Source: Silvibacterium sp.
GTDB lineage: Bacteria; Acidobacteriota; Terriglobia; Terriglobales; Acidobacteriaceae
Direction of reading: 5' to 3'
DNA length: 33,675 nt
NCBI GenBank assembly: GCA_030037215.1
Contig: JASHRS010000104.1
Location: 1 to 33,675 of the forward strand
The translations under genes were made by a program, and so were the position numbers. Below are positions 27,260 through 33,675 of this stretch, piece after piece; position 1 is the stretch's first letter, and the number at the start of each line of letters is the position of its first letter. Below the pieces are notes generated by a model. That model saw only the letters and a program-made list of their open reading frames with translations. It was not told where the DNA came from and ran no database searches.

Positions 27260-27370
27260 TCTAGCGCGTTTGGTATCTTGATTTCGCTCTAGGGACACAC
27301 CCGCATGAGGCCACTGTAACAGCAGCAGCACTGACATATGCAGGTTGGAGCGAGCCGTTTCATTCCAACT
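27229..27370 (-). ncRNA. candidate small RNA (or peroxiredoxin leader) with own promoter and terminator
   Basis: About 140 bases on the minus strand without a credible reading frame. It begins a few bases below a strong promoter (27402-27374) and ends in a T6 terminator. Predicted folds are a 5' hairpin GTTGGA/TCCAAC (27369-27364 with 27349-27344, 14-base loop), a second stem CTAGAGCG/CGCGCTAG with one mismatch just before the terminator, and the terminator hairpin itself. It lies in the gap between the S10 peptidase and peroxiredoxin genes. It could be a free-standing regulatory RNA or a terminated leader upstream of the peroxiredoxin gene. I do not recognise it as 6S, SRP RNA, tmRNA or RNase P. 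Confidence 0.45.
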
Positions 27371-27373
27371 TTG

Positions 27374-27402
27374 AGCATAGAACGGCGCCAGGCCTGTGTC
27401 AA
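27374..27402 (-). promoter_or_regulatory. sigma-70-type promoter for the candidate small RNA
   Basis: Minus strand: perfect -35 TTGACA (27402-27397), a 17-base spacer and -10 TATGCT (27379-27374, four of six matches). This is the closest match to the housekeeping consensus I found outside the tRNA region. The predicted start is near 27370-27367. Confidence 0.6.
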
Positions 27403-27461
27403 TTCGCTTGATCATGGTGTCGAAACTCATATCCCCAAGCATGACTAGGCTACCAAAGCCC

Positions 27462-29006
27462 TCAATGCAGGTTGTACATCTCCATTACATCTTTGCGTAA
27501 CGCCTCGCGACTCGATTCGCGGGTGTAAAACATATGGCCACCGGGATATTCGTGGACCTGGACCCGAGTGGGGTCGCCCATGATGGGCATTTGATTGACT
27601 GTAAGAACCGATCCCATAAATGGGCAGGAGAGATCGTTCCATCCATGAACGATGAGAACGCGAAGTTTGGGATCGGCTGCAACTGCTTGCCTGAGTTGCT
27701 CAACGGAACCCTTACGAAGATCGTCGTCGCGATTCCAGAGTTGATTCACTTCGTAAGAGAGGGCATTATAGCGCGCATCGATCTTCCAGCCAACCGTCTG
27801 GGTTACGAAATTCACCATGGCAGTTGTGGTTGGCGCGATGATGCTGGCGAGAATCGGATCGCTAGCTTCCTGGTTGAATGCATATGGAAAGGGATCGAAG
27901 GAGGTCACATTTGAGTCGTAGATCGAACCTAGCTTACCTTCTTCACGATAAACCTCACGCAGGTAGGCTCTGGTTTCGAGGCGTCCGCCAGAGTATTTGA
28001 CAAATTCGGGATCGAGGCCAGTCATCTCCGTAACTTTTTTGATCATCGCTTGGACGGCGGCAGGATCGGAGTTGCCCTTGAGCAGCGTCGTGGCGTAGTC
28101 GCCAAGGGTATAGGAAATGACATCCGCCATCGCCTGAGAGGTGAGCTGGTGCTCGCGCTCAAGATGAGCGGCGGTGATGGAAGGCAGAGTGACCATCCAG
28201 GGGATGGGTGAGAGGTTGCCGTTCTGCTCCAGCGTGGGATTGAGGTAAGGAGAGACAAGGACAACTCCGTTCATAGCCACGCCGAGCTGCGACTGCAGAT
28301 AGTACGTGATGCGTGGACCGCGGAAACCTCCGTAGCTTTCACCCACAAGATATTTACGCGAGGTCAGGCGATCGTTCTTGACGAGCCAGTCGTAGATGAT
28401 GCGCGAGAGGTATTCGATATCGGGCGTTGTGCTGTAGAAATCCTTCCTGGCCTCGTCATCGGGAACAAGGGAGCGGCTGAAGCCGGTGCCGATGGGGTCG
28501 ATGAAGACGAGGTCGGTGAAATCGAGCCAGGTTCCTGGATTGTCAGCAAGGACGGGTGGGTCGGATGGACTCTCACCCTCGTTCCCGACCTGGAGATGCT
28601 TAGGGCCAATGGCTCCAAAGTTGAGGAAGACGGAGGATGCTCCGGGCCCCCCATTGACAGCAAAAGTTACCGGGCGATCTGGAGCATCAACAGTGTAAGA
28701 CGTGTAGACGACCTGGCCGATTTCGTGACCATCGCTATTGCGCACGGGCAGCGTACCAACGGTGACGGTGTAATGCAGCGTTTTGCCGTTCAGTGCCATA
28801 CTTTGCTCGACGTGGGTGTCAGGCGGCAGTGGCGGCAACTGCATTTTGTCTGGAGTCTTCTCCGGAGCTTTTTCCGCAGGCTTGGCGTTATCAGATTGAG
28901 CGCGGAGGGGTAGAGCCGGAAGGGCAAGAAAAACCGAGCTGATGAGAAGAGCACAACATCTGCGAGAACGCGCAACCTGCATATAAGTCATGGAAATACC
29001 ATACAT
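27462..29006 (-). CDS. secreted S10-family serine carboxypeptidase-like protein
   Basis: Alpha/beta-hydrolase peptidase of the S10 type, 514 residues from the start chosen. ATG 29006 keeps the gene clear of the divergent PhzF gene; ATG 28991 or 28982 are equally possible, since none has a good ribosome site, and the frame extends to 29102. A signal peptide precedes LRA at 34-36, then comes a Lys/Pro-rich linker. The oxyanion motif is NGGPGASS (118-125), the nucleophile is S224 in GESYGG, the aspartate D458 in GWNDLSCP and the histidine H491 in GGHMFYTRES, so the triad is complete. Such bacterial enzymes remove C-terminal residues from peptides in the periplasm or outside. With the two M1 genes it supports peptide use. 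Confidence 0.9.
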   Translation of the reverse strand: MYGISMTYMQVARSRRCCALLISSVFLALPALPLRAQSDNAKPAEKAPEKTPDKMQLPPLPPDTHVEQSMALNGKTLHYTVTVGTLPVRNSDGHEIGQVVYTSYTVDAPDRPVTFAVNGGPGASSVFLNFGAIGPKHLQVGNEGESPSDPPVLADNPGTWLDFTDLVFIDPIGTGFSRSLVPDDEARKDFYSTTPDIEYLSRIIYDWLVKNDRLTSRKYLVGESYGGFRGPRITYYLQSQLGVAMNGVVLVSPYLNPTLEQNGNLSPIPWMVTLPSITAAHLEREHQLTSQAMADVISYTLGDYATTLLKGNSDPAAVQAMIKKVTEMTGLDPEFVKYSGGRLETRAYLREVYREEGKLGSIYDSNVTSFDPFPYAFNQEASDPILASIIAPTTTAMVNFVTQTVGWKIDARYNALSYEVNQLWNRDDDLRKGSVEQLRQAVAADPKLRVLIVHGWNDLSCPFMGSVLTVNQMPIMGDPTRVQVHEYPGGHMFYTRESSREALRKDVMEMYNLH

Positions 29007-29064
29007 GCTGACCGACGGTTGAGAACAGTGATTCGACCGCAGCGTTCTCTGAGAAACTATCGCC

Positions 29065-29958
29065 ATGAGGGCATTCGAATACCATCTGTGCGACGTATTC
29101 ACTTCCAGGCCGCTCGAGGGGAATCAACTTGCGGTTTTCCCGGACGCGGCGTCTCTAACCGATAGCGAGATGCAAGCCATTGCACGCGAGATGAACTTGT
29201 CTGAAACGACGTTCGTGCACCGCCGCGAAACAGAAGTCGAGCAAACGCGGGGCATTCGAGTGCGCATTTTCACGACGCAGGAAGAACTGCCGTTTGCCGG
29301 ACATCCAACGTTGGGGACAGCGGCGACGATAAGACGAATATTTTCGGAGTACGCAGGCGCTGAGAAAATTATGCTTGATCTGAATGCAGGTCAGATTGAA
29401 GTCGCGTTTCGTGCAAACGGCGAAGCTGAGGGTAGTGCTGCGTTTGGTCAGATGAAGCAGCTTGATCCCGTGTTTGGCTCTACTCACAATCCAGCAGCTA
29501 TTGCCGGGGTTCTGGGCCTGCGTGCGGAAGATATAGCTGGGCCGGCTCCACAGACTGTTTCCACTGGCATGGCGTTCTGTATCACGGTACTACGATCGGT
29601 AGAGGCCCTGGGGCGTTTGAAGCTGGATACTGCGAGAAGCGTGTCATATGCCGCAGGTTCGGATGCGAAGTTCTTCTACACGCTCGCGCCTGAAGATTCC
29701 GGAGTATGGCGCGCCCGGATGCAGTTCTATAACGGAGAAGATCCAGCAACCGGATCGGCCGCTGGATGCGCGATTTCCTACCTGGTTCGACATGGACTTT
29801 GCGCCTCGGGAGAGCGTCTGCACCTTCGACAGGGCATCGAGATTGGACGCCCGAGCGATCTTTACTTATCCGCAGTCTTCCGAAACGGGGAAGTGAGCGA
29901 AGTTCGTGTGGGCGGCAGCACAGTTCCTGTGGCAAAGGGACACATTTTCCTTGAATAA
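29065..29958 (+). CDS. PhzF-family isomerase-like protein
   Basis: 297-residue protein of the PhzF/diaminopimelate-epimerase fold, made of two similar halves. The general base E47 lies in MNLSETTF, followed by PFAGHPTLG (77-84) in the first half and GEDPATGSAAG in the second, all hallmark motifs. Known members isomerise a phenazine precursor, but most bacterial homologues have no assigned substrate and no phenazine genes are present here. ATG 29065 lies 58 bases from the divergent S10 gene; the ribosome site is weak. The PhzF call is a family assignment only. Confidence 0.9.
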   Translation: MRAFEYHLCDVFTSRPLEGNQLAVFPDAASLTDSEMQAIAREMNLSETTFVHRRETEVEQTRGIRVRIFTTQEELPFAGHPTLGTAATIRRIFSEYAGAEKIMLDLNAGQIEVAFRANGEAEGSAAFGQMKQLDPVFGSTHNPAAIAGVLGLRAEDIAGPAPQTVSTGMAFCITVLRSVEALGRLKLDTARSVSYAAGSDAKFFYTLAPEDSGVWRARMQFYNGEDPATGSAAGCAISYLVRHGLCASGERLHLRQGIEIGRPSDLYLSAVFRNGEVSEVRVGGSTVPVAKGHIFLE

Positions 29959-30481
29959 TGCACATGGTTTCAACAGTGCTGCTGAATGAAATCCTCAGTA
30001 TTTACGGACATTGCGCACAAAACGGTGGAAGCACGAGCACAAATTTTTTCACTTTTTCGCCAGATATTCCCTATTTACAGCCCGCTCCACTGTTCGTACT
30101 CTTGGCAAACGTTCAGGAAGTTTGAACGTACTTTCGCCGATTGAAAAGCACAATTTGAGTTTGAGCAAGAAGCATCCGCTACGTGCGCTTGCTGCTGCCT
30201 GTCACACTTCGGGAGACACACTGGAGGGATATGGAAAGCGGCTGACGCGCAGGCAACCGTGGCGGCCTTCTCTGCTCTCCGCATCCTGGTTCGAGCCGGA
30301 TCGCGGCACCGCGTATATCAGGCGCGCATTCTCAGCCGCCGATTGCGCGGAAGAAGCCGTATTCCCTTTCGGGACCGTGCCGGGCCAGGATGCGGCCAAC
30401 AAGAACCCTTGCAGGGCGCATAAATGATGTATGCGCTCGCGCAGATTCGCTTTGTCCGTGTCGCGAAGCTGTAAGGAAGTC
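29959..30481. promoter_or_regulatory. 523-base gap before the response regulator, with an inverted repeat
   Basis: No credible gene. A 138-codon frame at 30011-30427 has a basic, shuffled composition and no ribosome site. The one clear element is ACGTTCA-N7-TGAACGT (30109-30115 and 30123-30129), a 21-base palindrome of the size of a dimeric repressor site, but no good promoter overlaps it. Confidence 0.35.
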
Positions 30482-30934
30482 ATGAGACCGAAAAAAACCA
30501 TCCTTTGCGTTGACGATAATGAACAGGCGCTTGGGGTCCGGAAGTTTCTTCTGGAGACGCGTGGCTATCGAGTGGTGACGACAGTCTCGGCTCATGAGGC
30601 AATCGAGATCCTCCGCAGCGGCGGAGTGGACCTGGTGTTGAGCGACCTGATTATGCCTCAAATGGACGGCAATGAGATGGTCTATCGCATGAAGGAGATC
30701 ACTCCGGAGATTCCGATGATGCTGCTGAGCGGAACGGTGAAGGCATTTGACCGGGCCTGCCACGCCGATGCCTTTCTGCCGAAAGGCGCTTGCTCACCAG
30801 TGGAGCTGCTTGAACGCATTCGTGTGATGATCGCGCGCAAGCGCGGGCCGAAGAAGATAGTTCCGCGGCCTCAATTCGAGCCCTCTTACAATGCACCGTA
30901 TTCGAACGCACCGCACCCGGCTGTCGCGTCTTAG
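30482..30934 (+). CDS. stand-alone response-regulator receiver protein
   Basis: 150 residues with a single CheY-like receiver domain (about 5-122) and no output domain. The acidic pair is D11-D12, the phosphorylation site is D55 in VLSDLIMPQMDG, the switch residue is S83 or T85 in LLSGT and the conserved lysine is K101 in LPKGA. A flexible Pro/Asn-rich tail of about 28 residues follows. ATG 30482 follows TAAGGA by six bases; the longer frame from 30431 is rejected. Such proteins relay phosphate or act by protein contact. No histidine kinase is in the window, so the partner is unknown. Confidence 0.9.
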   Translation: MRPKKTILCVDDNEQALGVRKFLLETRGYRVVTTVSAHEAIEILRSGGVDLVLSDLIMPQMDGNEMVYRMKEITPEIPMMLLSGTVKAFDRACHADAFLPKGACSPVELLERIRVMIARKRGPKKIVPRPQFEPSYNAPYSNAPHPAVAS

Positions 30935-30966
30935 GACTTGCGCTTTTCGCCAGTTACAATAAGCCA

Positions 30967-31680
30967 GTGCAGCCTATTATTTGTGCCGAACATCTCGGCA
31001 AGACTTACCGCAGCGGCAAGATTGAAGTGCCGGCTCTACGCGATGTGACTTTTTCAGTAGAGCCAGGCCAGTTTGTGAGTATCGTCGGGCCTTCGGGCAG
31101 CGGGAAATCGACCCTTTTTTACCTTCTTGGCGGATTGACACGCGCCACCTCAGGCAAGATTGTGATCGACGGCGTGGACTTTGCCTCGCTCAACGATGCA
31201 GAGCGGACAAAGATGCGGAAATCCAAGATCGGCTTCATCTTCCAGAAGTTCAACCTGCTGCCGACCCTTTCTGCAGGAGCGAACATCGAGATAGCGTACG
31301 AGATTTCAGGACAGTCCGGGCCGTTAGATAAGGCATACCTGAACCATCTTGTCGAAATACTTGGCATCTCCGGCCGCCTTGACCACCGGCCTTCGGAGCT
31401 TTCCGGCGGCGAGCAACAGCGCGTGGCCATCGCGCGCGCGCTGATCACGCGCCCCTCCATTGTGCTTGCAGACGAACCCACTGGGAACCTTGATACATAC
31501 AATTCGGATGCAGTGCTGGAGATGCTGCAACGCTCGAATCGCGAGTTCAAGCAAACGGTGCTGATGATCACGCACAATCCGGAAGCAGCAACGATTGCGG
31601 ACCGCATTCTGCATATGCGCGACGGCGGAATCACCGGCATTGAAGAGGGCAAAGGCGCAATTGCAGCGCACAGTTGGTAG
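30967..31680 (+). CDS. ABC transporter ATPase, LolD/MacB-like
   Basis: 237-residue ATP-binding subunit of the LolD/MacB/FtsE group. Walker A is GPSGSGKST (41-49), the Q-loop lies in IFQKFNLLPT (91-100), the signature is LSGGEQQ (145-151), Walker B IVLADEP (165-171) and the switch histidine H203. The loop before the signature and the absence of extra domains fit the group that drives lipoprotein release or efflux through a MacB-type permease. No permease gene follows; tRNA genes do, so the partner must be encoded elsewhere. The GTG start at 30967 has no ribosome site but lies seven bases after a TACAAT -10-like box (30955-30960), which suggests a leaderless transcript. Confidence 0.92.
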   Translation: MQPIICAEHLGKTYRSGKIEVPALRDVTFSVEPGQFVSIVGPSGSGKSTLFYLLGGLTRATSGKIVIDGVDFASLNDAERTKMRKSKIGFIFQKFNLLPTLSAGANIEIAYEISGQSGPLDKAYLNHLVEILGISGRLDHRPSELSGGEQQRVAIARALITRPSIVLADEPTGNLDTYNSDAVLEMLQRSNREFKQTVLMITHNPEAATIADRILHMRDGGITGIEEGKGAIAAHSW

Positions 31681-31692
31681 CCTGCCGCTTCG

Positions 31693-31722
31693 TTGACCGT
31701 GCGCGCAGCCAGCCGATATACT
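31693..31722 (+). promoter_or_regulatory. sigma-70-type promoter of the tRNA-Gly gene
   Basis: TTGACC (31693-31698), 18-base spacer, TATACT (31717-31722). The predicted start is near 31729, giving a seven-base leader before the tRNA. It begins 13 bases after the ABC ATPase stop codon. Confidence 0.7.
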
Positions 31723-31735
31723 CAATAAGTACCAA

Positions 31736-31810
31736 GCGGGAGTAGCTCAGTGGTAGAGCATCGCCTTGCCAAGGCGAGGGTCGCGGGTTCAAGTCCCGTC
31801 TCCCGCTCCA
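31736..31810 (+). tRNA. tRNA-Gly (anticodon GCC), CCA encoded
   Basis: Acceptor GCGGGAG/CTCCCGC, D arm with GCTC/GAGC, anticodon stem TCGCC/GGCGA around TTGCCAA (anticodon GCC), T arm with GTTCAAG loop, discriminator T and encoded CCA. Its own promoter precedes it. Confidence 0.97.
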
Positions 31811-31812
31811 GT

Positions 31813-31855
31813 CAGCCAAAATTGATCGCCTACTTGATTGCGCTGGCTGGTTTTT
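31813..31855 (+). terminator. possible terminator after tRNA-Gly
   Basis: Six-base stem CAGCCA/TGGCTG (31813-31818 and 31844-31849) with a 25-base loop, followed by GTTTTT (31850-31855). The position directly after the tRNA supports it; the long loop weakens it. Confidence 0.45.
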
Positions 31856-31888
31856 CCATCCCTGCCTGAATTAAGATGACCTGTTCAA

Positions 31889-31963
31889 GGCGCGGTACCC
31901 AAGCGGTAAGGGAGAGGTCTGCAAAACCTTTATGCGTCGGTTCGATTCCGACCCGCGCCTCCA
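31889..31963 (+). tRNA. tRNA-Cys (anticodon GCA), second copy, CCA encoded
   Basis: Acceptor GGCGCGG/CCGCGCC, T8, D stem CCC/GGG, anticodon stem GAGGT/ACCTT around CTGCAAA (anticodon GCA), T stem GTCGG/CCGAC with TTCGATT loop, discriminator T73 and CCA. All parts are well formed. Apart from the anticodon loop and identity bases, the body differs almost throughout from the tRNA-Cys at 26377-26452. Confidence 0.95.
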
Positions 31964-32596
31964 AATTTTTCAACAATTTGCGAGCCCCAGCAATAGAGGC
32001 GAATGACCCACTGTAGCGGGATTTGTAGCGGATGCCGTGCTTTTCTGCCCTCTCGGCACAGCTTGGCTCGTCTCGGAGGGTAGAATCGCTCGCATGGAAC
32101 CTGCGGCCTAAAAAGCTTATGTGAAGCACTACAAAGTCGTTCGCGCTGGCGACGGATCGCACAACGACTACCTGTTCAATTTCCTCTATCGATTCGGCAA
32201 TGGTATGGTCCGCACGGCAGGACGCGGAAGATCATTGCTTTGACATCAACAACAGTGGAGGCATTAAAATCTCACTTGGCCATCGCACCGGGATTGTATC
32301 CAACCTTCAGGTGAAAGAGTTGGCGAGCGGGGGATTTGTTATCTGCGGGGATTACAGGCTGCTAGGGCAATAGAAAAGCTGAGGTGCCAGTGCCCCAGCG
32401 CCGGCGATCTTCTTGATCCATTGGATTGAATTTTCTTTTGAGTCGGTGGTCCCCAAAAAAGAGAGCCTAGCCGGACCCCGCGCCCCCGGGGTGAGCGCGC
32501 GCAAGCGGGCCGGGAGGATGCAGGAGCGGAGGCGAAAATAGCAGGCGCTGCGGCCCGGGGTTCGCCGGCCCTGGTTCGATGCAGCGCGCGAGTTGC
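31964..32596. other. gene-poor interval after the tRNA pair, with GC-rich inverted repeats
   Basis: No dependable gene. Two short plus-strand frames abut in different phases: 32121-32240 (GTG start, about 40 codons) and 32200-32373 (57 codons, ending GGDYRLLGQ-like); the second reads protein-like but lacks a ribosome site, so this may be a frameshifted remnant. A direct repeat of TGTAGCGG occurs near 32014 and 32026. At 32461-32575 there is GC-rich sequence with CCCCG-N6-CGGGG (32476-32491) and an A6 run at 32455-32460, which on the minus strand could be a loose terminator for the DUF3617-like gene. Confidence 0.3.
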
Positions 32597-33103
32597 TCAA
32601 TTGCTCGAAGGCGGCGTGGGCGGCGTCGCCGGCGTGCTCGACGGCATCGGCGGAGGCTTGACGCTGCCGCAGTCGGGGCCCTTGTAGACGTACGTCGAGT
32701 CCATGGTCGTATTCATGGTCTGGCCGTTCGGAGTCGTCATGGTCATCTGCACCGTGGTTTTGACGGTGTTGGCATCCACAAACGTGCTGTGGACCTTTCC
32801 GGTCATATTCATTCTTCCGGTGCAGGTCACAGTCGCGGTCATGCTGGTTGGCGTGGTCACGACGTTCGTCGTTTGGCACCCCGCCTGCGTGTTGCTGTAG
32901 CCGCCGCCATACTTATCGATCATGGCTTGCGTCACGCATACCTGCGAGGTGCGCGGGGGCATCGGCGGCGCACCCGCCATGCCCATGTCCATCTGCATGG
33001 TCACATCATAGAGACCAGGTTTCTGCTTCATCTGGCTCTGCGCGGTTGCTGCTTGGGCAATGAAACAACATCCCAACATCGTCCAAATCAGGGTTTTGTT
33101 CAC
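32597..33103 (-). CDS. secreted DUF3617-like protein
   Basis: 168 residues from GTG 33103, which follows the strong ribosome site GAGGAGG by four bases; the frame extending to 33181 lacks one. Residues 1-22 form a signal peptide ending ATA before Q. The mature part begins KPGLYDVTMQMDM, the usual opening of DUF3617 domains, and continues with paired cysteines (VCVTQ, AGCQTT, VTCTGRM) and a Thr/Met-rich beta region. The tail is Pro/Ser-rich. Function of the family is not established. The gene is divergent from the GH16 gene. Confidence 0.82.
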   Translation of the reverse strand: MNKTLIWTMLGCCFIAQAATAQSQMKQKPGLYDVTMQMDMGMAGAPPMPPRTSQVCVTQAMIDKYGGGYSNTQAGCQTTNVVTTPTSMTATVTCTGRMNMTGKVHSTFVDANTVKTTVQMTMTTPNGQTMNTTMDSTYVYKGPDCGSVKPPPMPSSTPATPPTPPSSN

Positions 33104-33279
33104 AAATCCTCCTCGTCGCGCAGGAAGGGGAAGCGCGTTCTTAAGTCGGAATTTCCGTTTTGCCTTGTGGCTGCGAACCAATATACCCCACTTGCCTCCA
33201 CGGCGATCATTTCTGCATTCGTTGTGCTCAAGGGCACAACCAGCTCTTCAGCTGGTACTATGCCTCCGGCGGTGTACTG
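33104..33279. promoter_or_regulatory. divergent promoter region with two adjacent hairpins
   Basis: Holds the promoters of the DUF3617-like gene (minus) and the GH16 gene (plus). Two perfect seven-base inverted repeats lie back to back: GTTGTGC-N6-GCACAAC (33221-33240) and ACCAGCT-CTTC-AGCTGGT (33239-33256), sharing two bases and ending 23 bases before the ATG at 33280. They may be an operator or a structured leader. Confidence 0.45.
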
Positions 33280-33675
33280 ATGAAAAAGGTATTTCTGCTC
33301 CTTCTTCTAACCCCATGCTCTGTGTTTGCACAAAGTGGTTCTGGCTATTCCAACCCCCAAAGCGTGACCACACCGGCGGGTAACACCTGGTATGTGCTGA
33401 ACCGCGCTGGAGATTATTCAAACAACGAAGTGGAATGCTACAACCAGAGCCAAGTCAGCTTTGCTGCGAATGCTCTGACGATTACAACAGCGACAGGAGC
33501 CTATTCCTGCGGCGATTACGACCACACCCCGTCGAACCACAACGTTCTTTCGGGCATGGTGCAGACAGCCACAAAGAATTTCACTTTTGGAGACTTTCAG
33601 GCAAAGATCGAGTTTCCTTCCGGCTGGCCAGCCTTCTGGATGCTCGGCGCGAATTGCCAGCCATCGAACTCCGTT
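33280..33675 (+). CDS. secreted GH16-like glycosidase (3' end outside window)
   Basis: First 132 codons of a gene cut by the window edge. Residues 1-18 (MKK, a leucine run, SVFAQ) are a signal peptide. Residues 30-115 carry beta-strands of a concanavalin-like fold, and the stretch FGDFQAKIEFPSGWPAFWML matches the strand leading toward the GH16 active site; the catalytic ExDxxE motif would lie beyond the end. Family members hydrolyse beta-1,3/1,4-glucans, agar or carrageenan; the substrate is unknown. The start ATG 33280 has only a weak GGCGG upstream, with paired hairpins before it. Confidence 0.78.
   Translation, partial: MKKVFLLLLLTPCSVFAQSGSGYSNPQSVTTPAGNTWYVLNRAGDYSNNEVECYNQSQVSFAANALTITTATGAYSCGDYDHTPSNHNVLSGMVQTATKNFTFGDFQAKIEFPSGWPAFWMLGANCQPSNSV

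Noticed and set aside
27227-27442. 71-codon minus-strand frame between the S10 and peroxiredoxin genes
   Set aside because: It runs through a promoter and a terminator hairpin and has no ribosome site; the RNA interpretation is better.
30011-30427. 138-codon plus-strand frame in the gap before the receiver gene
   Set aside because: Basic, shuffled composition, no ribosome site, no recognisable domain.
31631-31819. Minus-strand frame across the tRNA-Gly gene
   Set aside because: Its translation is the familiar artefact produced by reading a tRNA gene antisense (RRDLNPRPS type); the tRNA is complete.
31830-32162. Minus-strand frame across the second tRNA-Cys gene
   Set aside because: Contains the GIEPTHKG-type artefact of antisense tRNA translation and has no ribosome site.
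32579-33280. 233-codon Arg/His-rich plus-strand frame
   Set aside because: Antisense shadow of the DUF3617-like gene, which has a signal peptide and a strong ribosome site.
1-33675. CRISPR arrays, insertion sequences, prophage or toxin-antitoxin systems
   Set aside because: No spaced direct repeats, transposase, integrase, terminal repeats or toxin-like small gene pair was seen.

Overview
The window reads as chromosome of an Acidobacteriota bacterium, most likely class Terriglobia (Acidobacteriaceae-like). This rests on a secreted von Willebrand A protein of the type so abundant in acidobacteria, a very large acidobacterial-looking secreted protein beside it, many signal-peptide hydrolases, a DUF3617-type protein and a moderately GC-rich composition. 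No rRNA, transposase, integrase, plasmid gene or CRISPR array is visible. Genus is not resolvable by eye.

Layout. 1-4017 (+): the end of a complex I (nuo) operon, with two different NuoM-type antiporter subunits in tandem followed by NuoN; the first is cut by the window edge. 4119-6128 (+): secreted M1 metallopeptidase. 6217-9789 (+): very large cytosolic GH13 (alpha-amylase superfamily) protein with long flanking domains. 9777-11171 (-): ECF sigma factor, zinc-binding anti-sigma factor and a small membrane protein. 11481-12338 (+): outer-membrane beta-barrel protein with its terminator. 12677-14329 (+): a second M1 peptidase. 14393-19795 (+): a tightly overlapping histidine-utilisation operon hutU-hutI-hutF plus an M20 (ArgE-like) deacylase. 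19842-24060 (-): a two-gene unit of a 1033-residue secreted protein and a VWA protein. 24664-26334 (+): SulP anion transporter with STAS domain, after a 600-base gap holding repeats. 26377-29006 (-): tRNA-Cys, 1-Cys peroxiredoxin, a candidate small RNA and an S10-type serine carboxypeptidase. 29065-31680 (+): PhzF-like isomerase, stand-alone receiver protein and a LolD/MacB-type ABC ATPase. 31736-31963 (+): tRNA-Gly and a second tRNA-Cys. 32597-33103 (-): DUF3617-like secreted protein. 33280-end (+): start of a secreted GH16 glycosidase.

How it fits together. Two secreted M1 peptidases, an S10 carboxypeptidase-like enzyme and a histidine catabolic operon suggest a heterotroph that degrades peptides, while the GH13 and GH16 proteins point to polysaccharide use. 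The most interesting points are the M20 enzyme that occupies the place expected of N-formylglutamate hydrolase in the hut operon, the second NuoM that lacks the usual TM7 lysine, an apparent small RNA with its own promoter and terminator (27229-27370, minus), two different tRNA-Cys genes carrying the same anticodon, and the uncharacterised secreted giant paired with a VWA protein whose metal site is degenerate.
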